A stretch of DNA of 64,000 nt from Collinsella sp. AF33-16. Lineage in GTDB: Bacteria > Actinomycetota > Coriobacteriia > Coriobacteriales > Coriobacteriaceae. The translations under genes and the position numbers were made by a program. Shown here piece by piece: positions 18,704 through 26,948 of the stretch; the stretch's first letter is position 1, and each line of letters starts with the position of its first letter. The stretch spans positions 1-64,000 of the forward strand of contig NZ_QRQC01000016.1 of NCBI RefSeq assembly GCF_003475325.1, written 5' to 3'. The notes beneath the pieces were generated by a model, which had not been told where the DNA came from, searched no databases, and saw only the letters and a list, made by a program, of their open reading frames with translations.

Positions 18704-21586
18704 ATGACGCTACTGTATTTCCTTACCCTGTTTCCGCTGGTACCGGCGCTGGGCATGCTGCTCGCGCGCGGTGACCGCGCCCGCGATGCGGCGGGGCTCA
18801 TAGGCTCCGGCATTATTATGGCGGTGACAGTTGTAGTCGCCGTCATGTTTTTTGGCACGGGTCCGCAGAGCTTTGAGGTTGCCCCCGGCACCTCGCATGT
18901 GCTCTCGATCATCAGTTCCGTTATCGACGTCATCCTGTGCGCTGTCATCCTGTACAACGCGTACAAATATAGGAACGCGCTCACCACGGTGCTCGGCATA
19001 GTCCAGCTGGTGGGCTCGCTCGCCTTTGCAGCCATGACGCTGCCCGCGGCCGAAGCCGTCACGGCAACGCCACTCTACCTGGACTACATGAGCGTGATCA
19101 TGGTCCTCGCCGTCGGCATCGTTGGCAGTCTAATCTGCTTGTATGCCCTGGGCTACATGAAGGACTTCCAGGCCCATGACGAGCACGAGGCCGCGCTGCG
19201 CGGGCAGACCGCGCCCGACCGTCGCCCGCAGTTCCTGGCGCTCATGTTCCTGTTCCTCTCGGCCATGTTCGTCATCGTGACGAGCGACAACCTTGAGTGG
19301 CTGTTCTGCGGCTGGGAAATCACCACCGTGTGTTCGTTCCTTATGATTGGCTACACGCGTACGCCCGAGGCCATCAAGAACGCCTTTACCCAAATCATCC
19401 TCAACATGCTGGGCGGCATCGCGTTTTTGGCCGGACTTATGTATCTGCACGTTAACGGCATGCCGCTGACCATCTCGGGCATGATCGAGCTTTCCGGCAC
19501 CGGAACCGCGCAGTCCGCGCTGCTGGTGATGCCGGTCATCCTGTTGTCGCTCGCCGCGCTCACCAAGGCCGCACAGATGCCGTTCCACACTTGGCTGTTG
19601 GGTGCCATGGTTGCACCCACTCCCACGAGCGCCCTGCTGCACTCGTCAACCATGGTCAAAGCCGGCGTGTTCCTGATGGTCAAGCTGAGCCCACTCTATG
19701 CCATCTACCCCGTGACCGGCTTTATGGTCACGAGTGTGGGTGCCATCACGTTTTTGCTCGCTGCACTCATGGCCATCTCGCAGAGCAACGCCAAACGCGT
19801 GCTCGCGTACTCCACCATTTCCAACTTGGGCCTCATCAGTGCCTGCTTGGGTGTCGGCGCGCCCGAGGCCGTATGGGCGGCCATCTTCCTGATCTTGTTC
19901 CACACGGTGGCCAAGTCGCTGCTGTTCCTGTGCGTGGGCACGGCCGAGCATCATATCGGCAGCCGCAATATCGAGGACATGGACGGCATGTTCAGCCGCA
20001 TGCCGCACCTGACGCGTCTGATGATGCTGGGCATTATGGGCATGTTTGTGGCGCCGTTTGGCATGCTCGTGTCCAAGTGGGGCGCCCTGGTGGCGTTTGC
20101 GCAGACCGGCAACGTGCTCATGATCATGGTGCTTGCCTTTGGCTCGGCCGCGACGTTTTACTTCTGGGGCAAGTGGCTTGCCAAGCTTTCGGGCGTCGAC
20201 CCCACGGCTCAAAACGTTGAGGTCAATGTCCATAAGACCGAATGGATGGCCCTCAACACCATCGCCGCGCTGCTGATTCTGTGCTGCGTGGCGTTTCCGG
20301 TTATCTCGAGCGGTCTGGTGTCGCCTTACTTGGCCATGGTGTTTGGCCGCGTGCCGTACGTTATTGGCAAGGACGCCATGTATCTGATGGTGGTTATCGT
20401 GGCTTTTATCGCCGTGGTGCTGCTGACGTCATTCCGCGTGAGCAACAAACCGCACGTCAACGTGTACCTTTCGGGCGTGGGAACCGACAAATATCGCCAT
20501 TTCCGCGGCTCGATGGGACACGAGGTGAAGGCCGAAAAGCGCAATTGGTACTCGGAGGACGCCCTTGGCGAGAAGCGTATTGGCCCCGCGGGTAGCGTCG
20601 TATGCTGCAGCATTATCTTGTTTGCGCTGCTGTGTTGCGCATGGATTGGGCCCGAGCGGCTTGCCATGAGCGCGCCCTCGGTGCTGCGCGGCAAGTATTT
20701 CGAAGGTTCGGGCGTCGTGGGCATCTTTATTGGCACCGTGGCGTTTGCCTTGCTGGCGCCGCTTGCGGGCGGCTTGATCGACGGCATCGACCGCAAACTT
20801 TCGGCTCGCATGCAGGGCCGCGTGGGCCCGCGCCTGCTGCAGCCCTTCTACGACGTTGCCAAGCTGCTGCGCAAGGCCCCTGCCAGCGTAAACACCATGG
20901 ACGATACCTATATGGCGTGCGCGCTCATCTTTACCGTCGTGGGCGGCGGCATCTTTGTGTCGGGCTCCAACACGCTGCTGTGCGCTTTTATGGTTACGCT
21001 CGCCGCGATCTTTGTGGTGCTGGCGTCCGCCTCGACGCAAAGCCCGTTTGCCCAGGTCGGTGCCGACCGCGAGTTGCTGCAGGTCATGAGCTACGAGCCC
21101 GCCGTTCTGCTGATGAGCGTGGGCCTGTACCTTGCCACCGATAGCTTTGATTCCATCGCCGTGACCGGACAGTCGGCGCCCATCATCGTGTACAGCGCGC
21201 CCATTTTCTTGGCGCTGCTTGCGGTGCTCACCATCAAGCTACGCAAGTCGCCGTTCGACCTTTCGTACTCGCATCACGCGCATCAGGAGATTGTCCAGGG
21301 CGTCGCCACCGAGATGAGCGGCGGCACGCTGGCCAAGATGACCCTTATGCACTGGTGTGAGACCGTGCTGTTTTTGATGTGGGTGGGCATGTTCTTTGTT
21401 TGGGACAACCCGGTGAGCTGGGTCGTAGCCCTGGTCGTGATGGCCGCGACGTATTTTGTCGAGGTGCTGATCGACAACACCTTCGCACGCAGCACCTGGC
21501 GCAGCTGCTTTAAGCTCGGCTGGGGCGTGGCGCTGGTGTTTGGCCTGCTCAACCTTATGCCCATCCTCGTCGACGTGTTTATTTAG
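18704..21586 (+). CDS. Group 4 [NiFe] hydrogenase membrane subunit: fused antiporter (EchA/NuoL-like) and NuoH/EchB-like protein
   Basis: A 960-residue, highly hydrophobic protein made of two normally separate subunits. Residues about 1-610 form a Mrp/NuoL-type ion-translocating subunit, with LEWLFCGWEITTVCSFLMIG, ALTKAAQMPFHTWLLGAM and PTPTSALLHSSTMVKAG, which contain the conserved glutamate and lysine of the pump. Residues about 660-960 form a NuoH/HycD/EchB-like subunit with RMQGRVGPRLLQPFYDVAKL and GADRELLQVMSYEP. An in-frame join leaves no stop or restart between them. As in Ech and Hyc enzymes it should couple electron flow to H+ or Na+ movement. It is first of five genes with 12-bp or smaller gaps. 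Ech usually has six subunits; the fusion accounts for the difference. Confidence 0.9.
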   Translation: MTLLYFLTLFPLVPALGMLLARGDRARDAAGLIGSGIIMAVTVVVAVMFFGTGPQSFEVAPGTSHVLSIISSVIDVILCAVILYNAYKYRNALTTVLGIVQLVGSLAFAAMTLPAAEAVTATPLYLDYMSVIMVLAVGIVGSLICLYALGYMKDFQAHDEHEAALRGQTAPDRRPQFLALMFLFLSAMFVIVTSDNLEWLFCGWEITTVCSFLMIGYTRTPEAIKNAFTQIILNMLGGIAFLAGLMYLHVNGMPLTISGMIELSGTGTAQSALLVMPVILLSLAALTKAAQMPFHTWLLGAMVAPTPTSALLHSSTMVKAGVFLMVKLSPLYAIYPVTGFMVTSVGAITFLLAALMAISQSNAKRVLAYSTISNLGLISACLGVGAPEAVWAAIFLILFHTVAKSLLFLCVGTAEHHIGSRNIEDMDGMFSRMPHLTRLMMLGIMGMFVAPFGMLVSKWGALVAFAQTGNVLMIMVLAFGSAATFYFWGKWLAKLSGVDPTAQNVEVNVHKTEWMALNTIAALLILCCVAFPVISSGLVSPYLAMVFGRVPYVIGKDAMYLMVVIVAFIAVVLLTSFRVSNKPHVNVYLSGVGTDKYRHFRGSMGHEVKAEKRNWYSEDALGEKRIGPAGSVVCCSIILFALLCCAWIGPERLAMSAPSVLRGKYFEGSGVVGIFIGTVAFALLAPLAGGLIDGIDRKLSARMQGRVGPRLLQPFYDVAKLLRKAPASVNTMDDTYMACALIFTVVGGGIFVSGSNTLLCAFMVTLAAIFVVLASASTQSPFAQVGADRELLQVMSYEPAVLLMSVGLYLATDSFDSIAVTGQSAPIIVYSAPIFLALLAVLTIKLRKSPFDLSYSHHAHQEIVQGVATEMSGGTLAKMTLMHWCETVLFLMWVGMFFVWDNPVSWVVALVVMAATYFVEVLIDNTFARSTWRSCFKLGWGVALVFGLLNLMPILVDVFI

Positions 21587-21598
21587 GAGGCGGCATCC

Positions 21599-22216
21599 AT
21601 GGATCATAAAATGTCGCGCTCGCCGTGGGTTATTCATTACGACGGCTCGAGCTGCAACGGATGCGATATCGAGGTGCTGGCCTCGCTCACGCCGCTGTTC
21701 GATGCGGAGCGCTTTGGCGTGGTCAACACCGGCAACCCCAAGCATGCGGATATCTTTTTGGTGACGGGGTCGGTCAATGCCCAGAACCTGCCCGTCGTGC
21801 GTCAGATTTACAACCAGATGCTCGAGCCCAAGTGCGTGGTGGCCTGCGGTATCTGCGCATGCTCGGGCGGCGTATTCCGCGATGCCTACAACGTGATCGG
21901 CGGCGTGGACCGCGCGATTCCCGTGGACGTGTACGCGCCCGGGTGCGCCATTCGCCCCGAGACGGTGATCGATGCCATCGTGGAGGCGTGCGGCATCCTG
22001 GACCAGAAGGAGACCGTGTTGCGCGCCGGTGGCGATCCGCTCACCGTGGGCGGTGCCGCTACCTGGGACGGTGGCGTTGAGCTGGGCGAGGACGGGTTTG
22101 TGGCTGCGGGGGCCGGGACTGACGGTGCCGGTGACGCGCCTGCCGGGAAGCCTGCTGCGCCCGCCGCTGGCGACGCACCTGTTGAGACGCCCGCCGCTGC
22201 AAAGGAGGCCGAGTAA
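21599..22216 (+). CDS. Hydrogenase small subunit (EchC / NuoB-like)
   Basis: A 205-residue protein. The N-terminal 145 residues are the NuoB/HycG-type [4Fe-4S] subunit: CNGCDIEVLA, then VACGICACSGG and APGCAIRPE provide the four cysteines that hold the proximal cluster facing the [NiFe] site. The C-terminal 50 residues are Ala/Pro/Gly-rich with no recognisable fold. AGGAGG lies 8 nt upstream of the ATG. The stop codon overlaps the start of the next gene (TAATG), so translation is coupled. It acts on the cytoplasmic face of the membrane, bound to the large subunit and the fused membrane subunit. Confidence 0.92.
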   Translation: MDHKMSRSPWVIHYDGSSCNGCDIEVLASLTPLFDAERFGVVNTGNPKHADIFLVTGSVNAQNLPVVRQIYNQMLEPKCVVACGICACSGGVFRDAYNVIGGVDRAIPVDVYAPGCAIRPETVIDAIVEACGILDQKETVLRAGGDPLTVGGAATWDGGVELGEDGFVAAGAGTDGAGDAPAGKPAAPAAGDAPVETPAAAKEAE

Positions 22217-22935
22217 TGCAAAAGGCTATCTATACCACCGTCGGGATCGACAAGCTCCTGTCGCATGTCCAGGCGCTCAAGGGCGTCGGCGCGCGCTTTG
22301 TGCAAATGCATGCCGAGCGCAACGTCGACGACGGCTCGTATCGCTTGGTCTATACGTTTATCAACGTCCGTGCTGCTCAGGAGCATATTGCGCAGGACTG
22401 CAGCTATGCGATCGAGAACCTGGTGGTCGAGGGCATCGACCAGTACCAGGAGATTCCGTCCATCAGCTCGTATTACCCCGCGGTGTTCCCGTTTGAAAAT
22501 GAGGCCCACGACCTGTTTGGTCTTGCCATCACCGACATGCAGATCGACTTTAAGGGCTTTTTCTACCAGGTCTCGACTGCCGAACCCATGAGCGTCATCA
22601 CGCCCGAGGTGAAGGCTGCGCGCGAGAAGGCCATGAAAGTCCGCGCGGCCGCCGAGGCCAAGGCGCGCAAGGCCGCGGCCGAGAAGGCCGCCGCGGCTGC
22701 GGCTGCTGCGGGGGAGGGTGCCGCGGGTGCCGGCGATGCTGCGGGCACTGCCGCTGCTCAGCCCGCTGCTGCTGCCGGCTCCGATGCCCAGCATGACGAT
22801 GCCGCTGCGAAGGCCGCGCTCAAGGCCGCCGAGATGGAGGCAAAGCTCGCCGCCATGGATCCCGAGAAAGCGGCCAAGGTCCGTGCGGCGCTTGCCGCCA
22901 AGGCCGCCCGCGACAAGCAGAAAAAGGAGGCGTAA
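22216..22935 (+). CDS. Hydrogenase 30-kDa-type subunit (EchD / NuoC-like) with Ala/Lys-rich tail
   Basis: A 239-residue protein. Residues 1-125 match the NuoC/30-kDa subunit family, with LVYTFINVRAAQEH and the conserved core PAVFPFENEAHDLFGL. The remaining 110 residues are almost only A, K, E, G and D and should form a long helix or disordered arm. EchD proteins are normally about 110-150 residues, so the tail is an extension. Because the small subunit also has an extra Ala-rich tail, the two may contact each other; this is inference. The start codon shares a base with the previous stop. Confidence 0.88.
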   Translation: MQKAIYTTVGIDKLLSHVQALKGVGARFVQMHAERNVDDGSYRLVYTFINVRAAQEHIAQDCSYAIENLVVEGIDQYQEIPSISSYYPAVFPFENEAHDLFGLAITDMQIDFKGFFYQVSTAEPMSVITPEVKAAREKAMKVRAAAEAKARKAAAEKAAAAAAAAGEGAAGAGDAAGTAAAQPAAAAGSDAQHDDAAAKAALKAAEMEAKLAAMDPEKAAKVRAALAAKAARDKQKKEA

Positions 22936-22940
22936 GGTCC

Positions 22941-24029
22941 ATGGCTCATCGCTCCGTAATTCCGTTTGGCCCGCAGCACCCGGTGCTGCCCGAGCCGCTT
23001 CATCTGGACCTGGTGATCGAGGACGACCGCGTCATCGAGGCAATTCCGCAGATCGGCTTTGTGCACCGCGGACTCGAGAAGCTCACCGAAAAGCGCGACA
23101 TGCACCAGTTTGGCTACATCGCCGAGCGCATCTGCGGCATTTGCGCCGTGGGCCACAGCTACGGCTATGCCAGCGCCTGCGAGCGCATGCTCGACATCGA
23201 GGTGCCCGGCCGCGTGCAGTATATCCGCACTATTTTGCACGAGCTTTCGCGCATCCACTCGCACCTGCTGTGGCTGGGCCTGCTCGCCGATGCCTTTGGC
23301 TTCGAGGCGCTGTTCTATCGGTCGTGGACCCTGCGCGAGCAGATTCTCAAGATCTTCGAGAGCACGTGCGGTGGCCGCGTGATCCTTTCGATTAACGAGA
23401 TCGGCGGCCTAAAGCACGACATTGAGGACTCCGAGCTGGCTGGCATTGTCCAGACGCTCGATGCCATGCGTCCCGACTACGAGGCCCTGGTGCATACGTT
23501 TTTGGACGACGTCAGCTGTGGCGAGCGCCTGCATGGCGTGGGCGTGATCAGCAAGAAGGACGCGCTGGATCTGTCGATGGTCGGCCCGTTTGGGCGCGCC
23601 TCGGGCGTGGACTACGACGTGCGCATGTTTAGCGACGGTGCCTATGCGGACCTGGCTGCGTTTGAGCCGGTTGTCGCCACCGATGGCGATTGCTATGCCC
23701 GCTGCCAGGTGCGCTGTGCCGAGGTCACGCAGGCCATGGACATCATTAAGGAGCTTGTGGGCAAGATTCCGCACGACGGGATCGGCGGGCGCACCAAGCT
23801 TACGCCGGCCGACGGCGCACGCGGCGAGGTTGTGATTGAGCAGCCGCGCGGCGAGGCGTATTACTATGTGCGCGGTAACGGCACCAAGAACCTGGACCGC
23901 TTCCGCGTGCGCACGCCGACGTCGCAGAACCTGGCGGGCCTGACACATGCGCTGCAGGGCGTGCTCCTTGCCAACGTGCCCATGATTATCCTGACCATCG
24001 ACCCCTGCATTAGCTGCACGGAAAGGTAG
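22941..24029 (+). CDS. [NiFe] hydrogenase large subunit (EchE / NuoD-like)
   Basis: A 362-residue protein of the group 4 hydrogenase large-subunit family. Both [NiFe]-binding motifs are intact: RICGICAVGHS near residue 66 and DPCISCTER at the C-terminus. This separates it from complex I NuoD, which lacks these cysteines. It therefore should evolve or take up H2. The chain stops right after the second motif (SCTER) with no cleavable C-terminal peptide, as seen in some Ech enzymes. Other family marks are GPQHPVLPEP and HRGLEKL at the N-terminus. No hyp maturation genes lie in the window, so they must be elsewhere. Confidence 0.94.
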   Translation: MAHRSVIPFGPQHPVLPEPLHLDLVIEDDRVIEAIPQIGFVHRGLEKLTEKRDMHQFGYIAERICGICAVGHSYGYASACERMLDIEVPGRVQYIRTILHELSRIHSHLLWLGLLADAFGFEALFYRSWTLREQILKIFESTCGGRVILSINEIGGLKHDIEDSELAGIVQTLDAMRPDYEALVHTFLDDVSCGERLHGVGVISKKDALDLSMVGPFGRASGVDYDVRMFSDGAYADLAAFEPVVATDGDCYARCQVRCAEVTQAMDIIKELVGKIPHDGIGGRTKLTPADGARGEVVIEQPRGEAYYYVRGNGTKNLDRFRVRTPTSQNLAGLTHALQGVLLANVPMIILTIDPCISCTER

Positions 24030-24036
24030 GCGCGGC

Positions 24037-24378
24037 ATGAGTTTGCTGACATTTGCCAAGACGGCCTTGGGCTCTATGGTCAAGCAGCCGGTAACGGTGT
24101 GCTATCCGCAGGAGAAGCTCGCGGCACCCGAGCGCTTGCGCGGGCATATCGTCAACGACATGGACGCGTGCATCTGCTGCGGCATGTGTGCGCGTCGCTG
24201 TCCGGCGGGCGCGCTCGCAGTCGATCGCAAGGGTGGAACGTGGTCGATCGACCCGTATGCCTGCGTGGTGTGCGGTGAGTGCATCGAGAGCTGCCCCAAG
24301 CACTGCCTGACTATGGACACCGCCCGCACCCCAGTCGCAGCGGACAAGACTCCCACAGTAGAAACCAAGCCGGAGTAG
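24037..24378 (+). CDS. Hydrogenase 2x[4Fe-4S] ferredoxin-like subunit (EchF / NuoI-like)
   Basis: A 113-residue protein with two [4Fe-4S] motifs: CICCGMCARRCP (about 46-57) and CVVCGECIESCP (about 76-87). These carry electrons from soluble ferredoxin to the small subunit. It is the last gene of the operon, 7 bp after the large subunit. The membrane-fusion, small, 30-kDa-type, large and ferredoxin subunits complete an Ech-type complex. No formate dehydrogenase gene is next to it, so ferredoxin is a more likely electron donor than formate, although a distant gene cannot be excluded. Confidence 0.92.
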   Translation: MSLLTFAKTALGSMVKQPVTVCYPQEKLAAPERLRGHIVNDMDACICCGMCARRCPAGALAVDRKGGTWSIDPYACVVCGECIESCPKHCLTMDTARTPVAADKTPTVETKPE

Positions 24379-24399
24379 CGCAGGGGTAGAACTGGAATA

Positions 24400-24433
24400 G
24401 GGGCCGGCGGGGCAAAAATGCCCCGCCGGCCCC
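24400..24433. terminator. Strong 15-bp hairpin after the hydrogenase operon
   Basis: GGGGCCGGCGGGGCA (24400-24414) pairs perfectly with TGCCCCGCCGGCCCC (24419-24433) around AAAA. There is no downstream T-tract, so termination efficiency is uncertain, but position and strength fit an operon end. Confidence 0.65.
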
Positions 24434-24465
24434 GCGCGTGAGCGCGCGGTTGTGCCGCTGCGAAC

Positions 24466-24617
24466 AAAACTATGCCGGATTACGGGACTGGATAGCGAAC
24501 CTCCGACCATACAGAAAATCGCAAAAACAAACCCGCAGGTAGATAGCCTGTTGTTTTTCAAAAATAGGGGGTATGGATGAGGGCTCCGACTTTAGCTCCG
24601 TAATCCGGCGTAGTTTT
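24466..24617. repeat. Long nested inverted repeat, element A
   Basis: Outer arms AAAACTATGCCGGATTACGG (24466-24485) and 24598-24617 pair with a single G-T wobble. The interior holds CGACCATAC facing GTATGG, and a central hairpin around CGCAGGTAGATAGCCTG (from 24534). No open reading frame of note. First of three related elements between two convergent genes. Confidence 0.88.
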
Positions 24618-24700
24618 GGAATGGTAGCATATCCGTAACAGCCCTTTAACTCCCGTGGACGGAGGAAAACGGACTATTTTGGCCTCGCGAGGGCTATCGC
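24618..24700. repeat. Conserved segment following element A
   Basis: The first half (GTAACAGCC core) is repeated after element C at 25116-25160. The second half (CTCCCGTGGACGGAGGAAAA and ATTTTGGCCTCGCGAGG) is repeated after element B at 24891-24932. The hairpins therefore belong to a larger composite repeat unit. Confidence 0.7.
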
Positions 24701-24712
24701 GTGACTCGTCTG

Positions 24713-24870
24713 CCACGAAATGGGCCCATCTACTACGTTTAGGCGGCAGCCCTCGACCACGGCAAGCAATGCGAAATGAAAACCGCAGGTAGAACGCCTG
24801 CGATTTTTCATGAATAGCGGTTATGGTCGGGGGTATCGAGTCAAACGTAGTAGATGGGCCCATTTCGTGG
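24713..24870. repeat. Long nested inverted repeat, element B
   Basis: The outer arms at 24713-24740 and 24843-24870 are perfect 28-bp inverted repeats (ending in CTACTACGTTT / AAACGTAGTAG) and differ in sequence from those of A and C. The interior contains CGACCA...TGGTCG and the hairpin CGCAGGTAGAACGCCTGCG (24784-24802), shared with elements A and C. Confidence 0.93.
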
Positions 24871-24890
24871 CGAGCGCCGTCAGCCGATCT

Positions 24891-24932
24891 CCGCGGGCGG
24901 AAGAAAGCAGATCATTTTGGTCCCGCGAGCCT
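24891..24932. repeat. Conserved segment following element B
   Basis: CTCCGCGGGCGGAAGAAAGC then ATTTTGGTCCCGCGAG parallels 24650-24692 after element A, with about 70 percent identity by eye. Confidence 0.6.
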
Positions 24933-24963
24933 TGCGGAGGCGCTCGTGCAGGGCCGACCGAAC

Positions 24964-25115
24964 AAAACTATGCCGGTTTACTACGACGAATTCGACATTC
25001 CCGACCATGACTGCATTTTTCTAAATATCGCAAGCGTTCTACCTGCGGTTTTGCAAGCGCTCAATTTGCCGTGATCGAAGGCGGGCGATTCATCGTAGTA
25101 AACCGACATAGTTTT
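24964..25115. repeat. Long nested inverted repeat, element C (interior inverted)
   Basis: The outer arms at 24964-24990 and 25089-25115 (27 bp, two mismatches) begin AAAACTATGCCGG like element A and continue TTTACTACG. The interior matches elements A and B only as its reverse complement (central TTCTACCTGCGG), while the flank after the right arm has the same direction as that of A. The right flank ends at the stop codon of the response regulator gene. Confidence 0.88.
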
Positions 25116-25161
25116 GAAATGGCATTAAATCGGTAACAGCCATTTTACTCTGCCGGGGCGG

Positions 25162-25806
25162 TCAATCTTCGGGCAACTGCCCTCGCAGGTAGGCGATGGC
25201 GATCTGCGTACGGTTGCGCAGGTCCATTTTGGCCAGGATCGAGCTGATGTGGTTGCGCACGGTGCCTTCGCCCATGTAGGCTGTGGCGGCGATCTCCCTG
25301 TTGTCGAGACCGCGGGCGATGAGCTCGGCGACTTCGAACTCGCGGTCGGTCAGACCGGCAAAGGCCGCGGGCCGGCGGGTCGCACCGGCTTCAGCGTCCG
25401 CCCCATCAAAGTCGACATCCTCGATCGCCTTACCCTCGAGCACGCGTTTACCGTCCATGACCTGCGCCAACGCCGGTGGAATGGCGGAGACATCGGTTTT
25501 GATCAGATAGCCGCGGGCGCCCAGTTTAAGCGCCGACACAATGTACTCGTCATCCGAGAATGTCGTCAGAAACACCACGCGCGCCGCAGGGTCGCGCTCA
25601 AGGATCTCGCGTGCCGCCGAAAGTCCGTCGCGCCCCGGCATCTGAATGTCGAGCAGCGCGATGTCGGGCGTGTGCTCAGCGTAGAGCGCGACCGCGTCGT
25701 CGCCATTGGCGCCGGTACCCACCACCTCGATCTGCGGCTGGGCGCCTAGGATAATCTTGAGTGAATCGACTACCAAGTGGTCGTCATCGACAACTATGAG
25801 CCTCAT
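25162..25806 (-). CDS. NarL/LuxR-family response regulator
   Basis: A 214-residue regulator. The receiver domain (1-120) has VVDDD, the phospho-acceptor in ALLDIQMPGRDG, and the conserved Lys in GYLIKTD. A linker rich in A, D and G follows. The LuxR-type helix-turn-helix (about 150-210) has LTDREFEVAELIARGLDNRE, then GTVRNHISSILAKM. It overlaps the kinase gene by 4 bp (ATGA), so the pair is one transcript. Likely target is the divergent ABC exporter operon starting at 27160, as in LnrJK-LnrLMN and similar drug- or peptide-sensing systems; that target is inferred from position. Confidence 0.93.
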   Translation of the reverse strand: MRLIVVDDDHLVVDSLKIILGAQPQIEVVGTGANGDDAVALYAEHTPDIALLDIQMPGRDGLSAAREILERDPAARVVFLTTFSDDEYIVSALKLGARGYLIKTDVSAIPPALAQVMDGKRVLEGKAIEDVDFDGADAEAGATRRPAAFAGLTDREFEVAELIARGLDNREIAATAYMGEGTVRNHISSILAKMDLRNRTQIAIAYLRGQLPED

Positions 25807-26948
25807 CGGTCCTCATCTCCTTGCTGTTTGGGAACGGTGGCAAACACGCGCCAGCCGCCGGCGCCGGCGCGCGGACCGGCGGTGAAGGTGCCGCCAAGCG
25901 CCTCGATGCGCTCGCGCATGGAGGCGAGCCCCATGCCCTCCGCGGCGCCACGGCCGATTGCTTGGACCCCGCCCACGCCATCGTCGGTAACGATGAGCTG
26001 GTAAAACGACGGATGCTCCATGCATCGTGCGGTGACGGTCTGGGCGCAAGCGTGGCGCATGGTGTTGGAGAGCGCCTCGCGCAGGACCGCCGCAAAGCAG
26101 TTGGCGACGTTGGCGGGCGCATGCTCGGCCAAAACTTCAAGCTCAATCTGTGGGCCGCTGTCCGAGCGTACGCCTTCAACGATGCGCTCGAGCTGCACGG
26201 AGAGGTTGGTTGCATTGTCGTTGAGCGCGTGGACGCTGGCGCGCACGAGCTGGAGCGCCTCGTCAACCGTGCGTTTGACATCGGCGAAATCGGCGGCGAC
26301 GCCGGGCTCGTTGGCGTGGACCACGCGCAAGGCTTCGGTTTGGAGCGAAGCGCGCGTGAGCTGGTGGCCCACGTTATCGTGGATCTCGCGCGCGATGCGG
26401 GCGCGTTCGGCGAGCGTTGCGAGCTCGACTTCGTAGTCCTGGCGGTCGGCGAGGTCGCGGTTGCGTGCCTCGAGTACCAGGGCGCGTTCTTGCAGCTTGT
26501 CGCGGGTGCGACGCATGCGATCCTGTTCGCGCTCCAGCTGCGCGGTGCGCAGCGACAGCAACGTGGCAGCGATCGAAAGGATGGCGGTTAGCAACAGCGT
26601 TCGGGTGGTGAGCACGCCGCCACGAAGGTCCGCGACAAGCGCGCAGACAAACACGGCGCCAATCGCCAGCGCGGGCCAGATGCGTTCACGGCGCACGCGT
26701 CGCGCGATGTCATAGAAGGCAAGGGGTGCGAACGGCATAAATGGCGGCACGAAGACGGCAGCGATGATGTAAGCGTAGCTCGCGGCCTCGCTCGCGCGAT
26801 GGGCGTGTTCTTCTCGTGCGACTTCCGACGCCGAGGTGGCCATAACGCCAAGGCAAAACGCCACAACCAGACGAGCGTCCACGGCAAGACCCATGGCGGC
26901 CGCAATACAGCACGCCAGCACAATCGATTTGTCGAAAAGCCTGTTCAT
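25803..26948 (-). CDS. NarL-type sensor histidine kinase (HisKA_3)
   Basis: A 381-residue kinase. About four membrane segments in the first 130 residues have only short loops, so the signal is probably sensed in the membrane. A coiled region with many R, E and L follows, then the dimerisation H-box AREIHDNVGHQL, the N-box REALSNTMRHA, and the ATP-binding DDGVGG and GMGLASMRERIEALGG. The frame is open upstream to 27194, but those codons overlap the promoter of the divergent exporter; the ATG at 26948 directly precedes the first membrane segment and is preferred. There is no clear ribosome binding site. Partner of the regulator at 25162. Confidence 0.9.
   Translation of the reverse strand: MNRLFDKSIVLACCIAAAMGLAVDARLVVAFCLGVMATSASEVAREEHAHRASEAASYAYIIAAVFVPPFMPFAPLAFYDIARRVRRERIWPALAIGAVFVCALVADLRGGVLTTRTLLLTAILSIAATLLSLRTAQLEREQDRMRRTRDKLQERALVLEARNRDLADRQDYEVELATLAERARIAREIHDNVGHQLTRASLQTEALRVVHANEPGVAADFADVKRTVDEALQLVRASVHALNDNATNLSVQLERIVEGVRSDSGPQIELEVLAEHAPANVANCFAAVLREALSNTMRHACAQTVTARCMEHPSFYQLIVTDDGVGGVQAIGRGAAEGMGLASMRERIEALGGTFTAGPRAGAGGWRVFATVPKQQGDEDR

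Noticed and set aside
21599..24378. Complex I (Nuo) fragment
   Set aside because: The large subunit keeps both CxxC motifs for [NiFe], which complex I has lost, so it is a hydrogenase.
24823..25074. Short plus-strand frame through element C
   Set aside because: It runs through the inverted repeats and shows no ribosome binding site or protein-like composition.
24466..25115. Integron attC sites
   Set aside because: The hairpins are of similar size, but the RYYYAAC/GTTRRRY ends and an integrase are missing.
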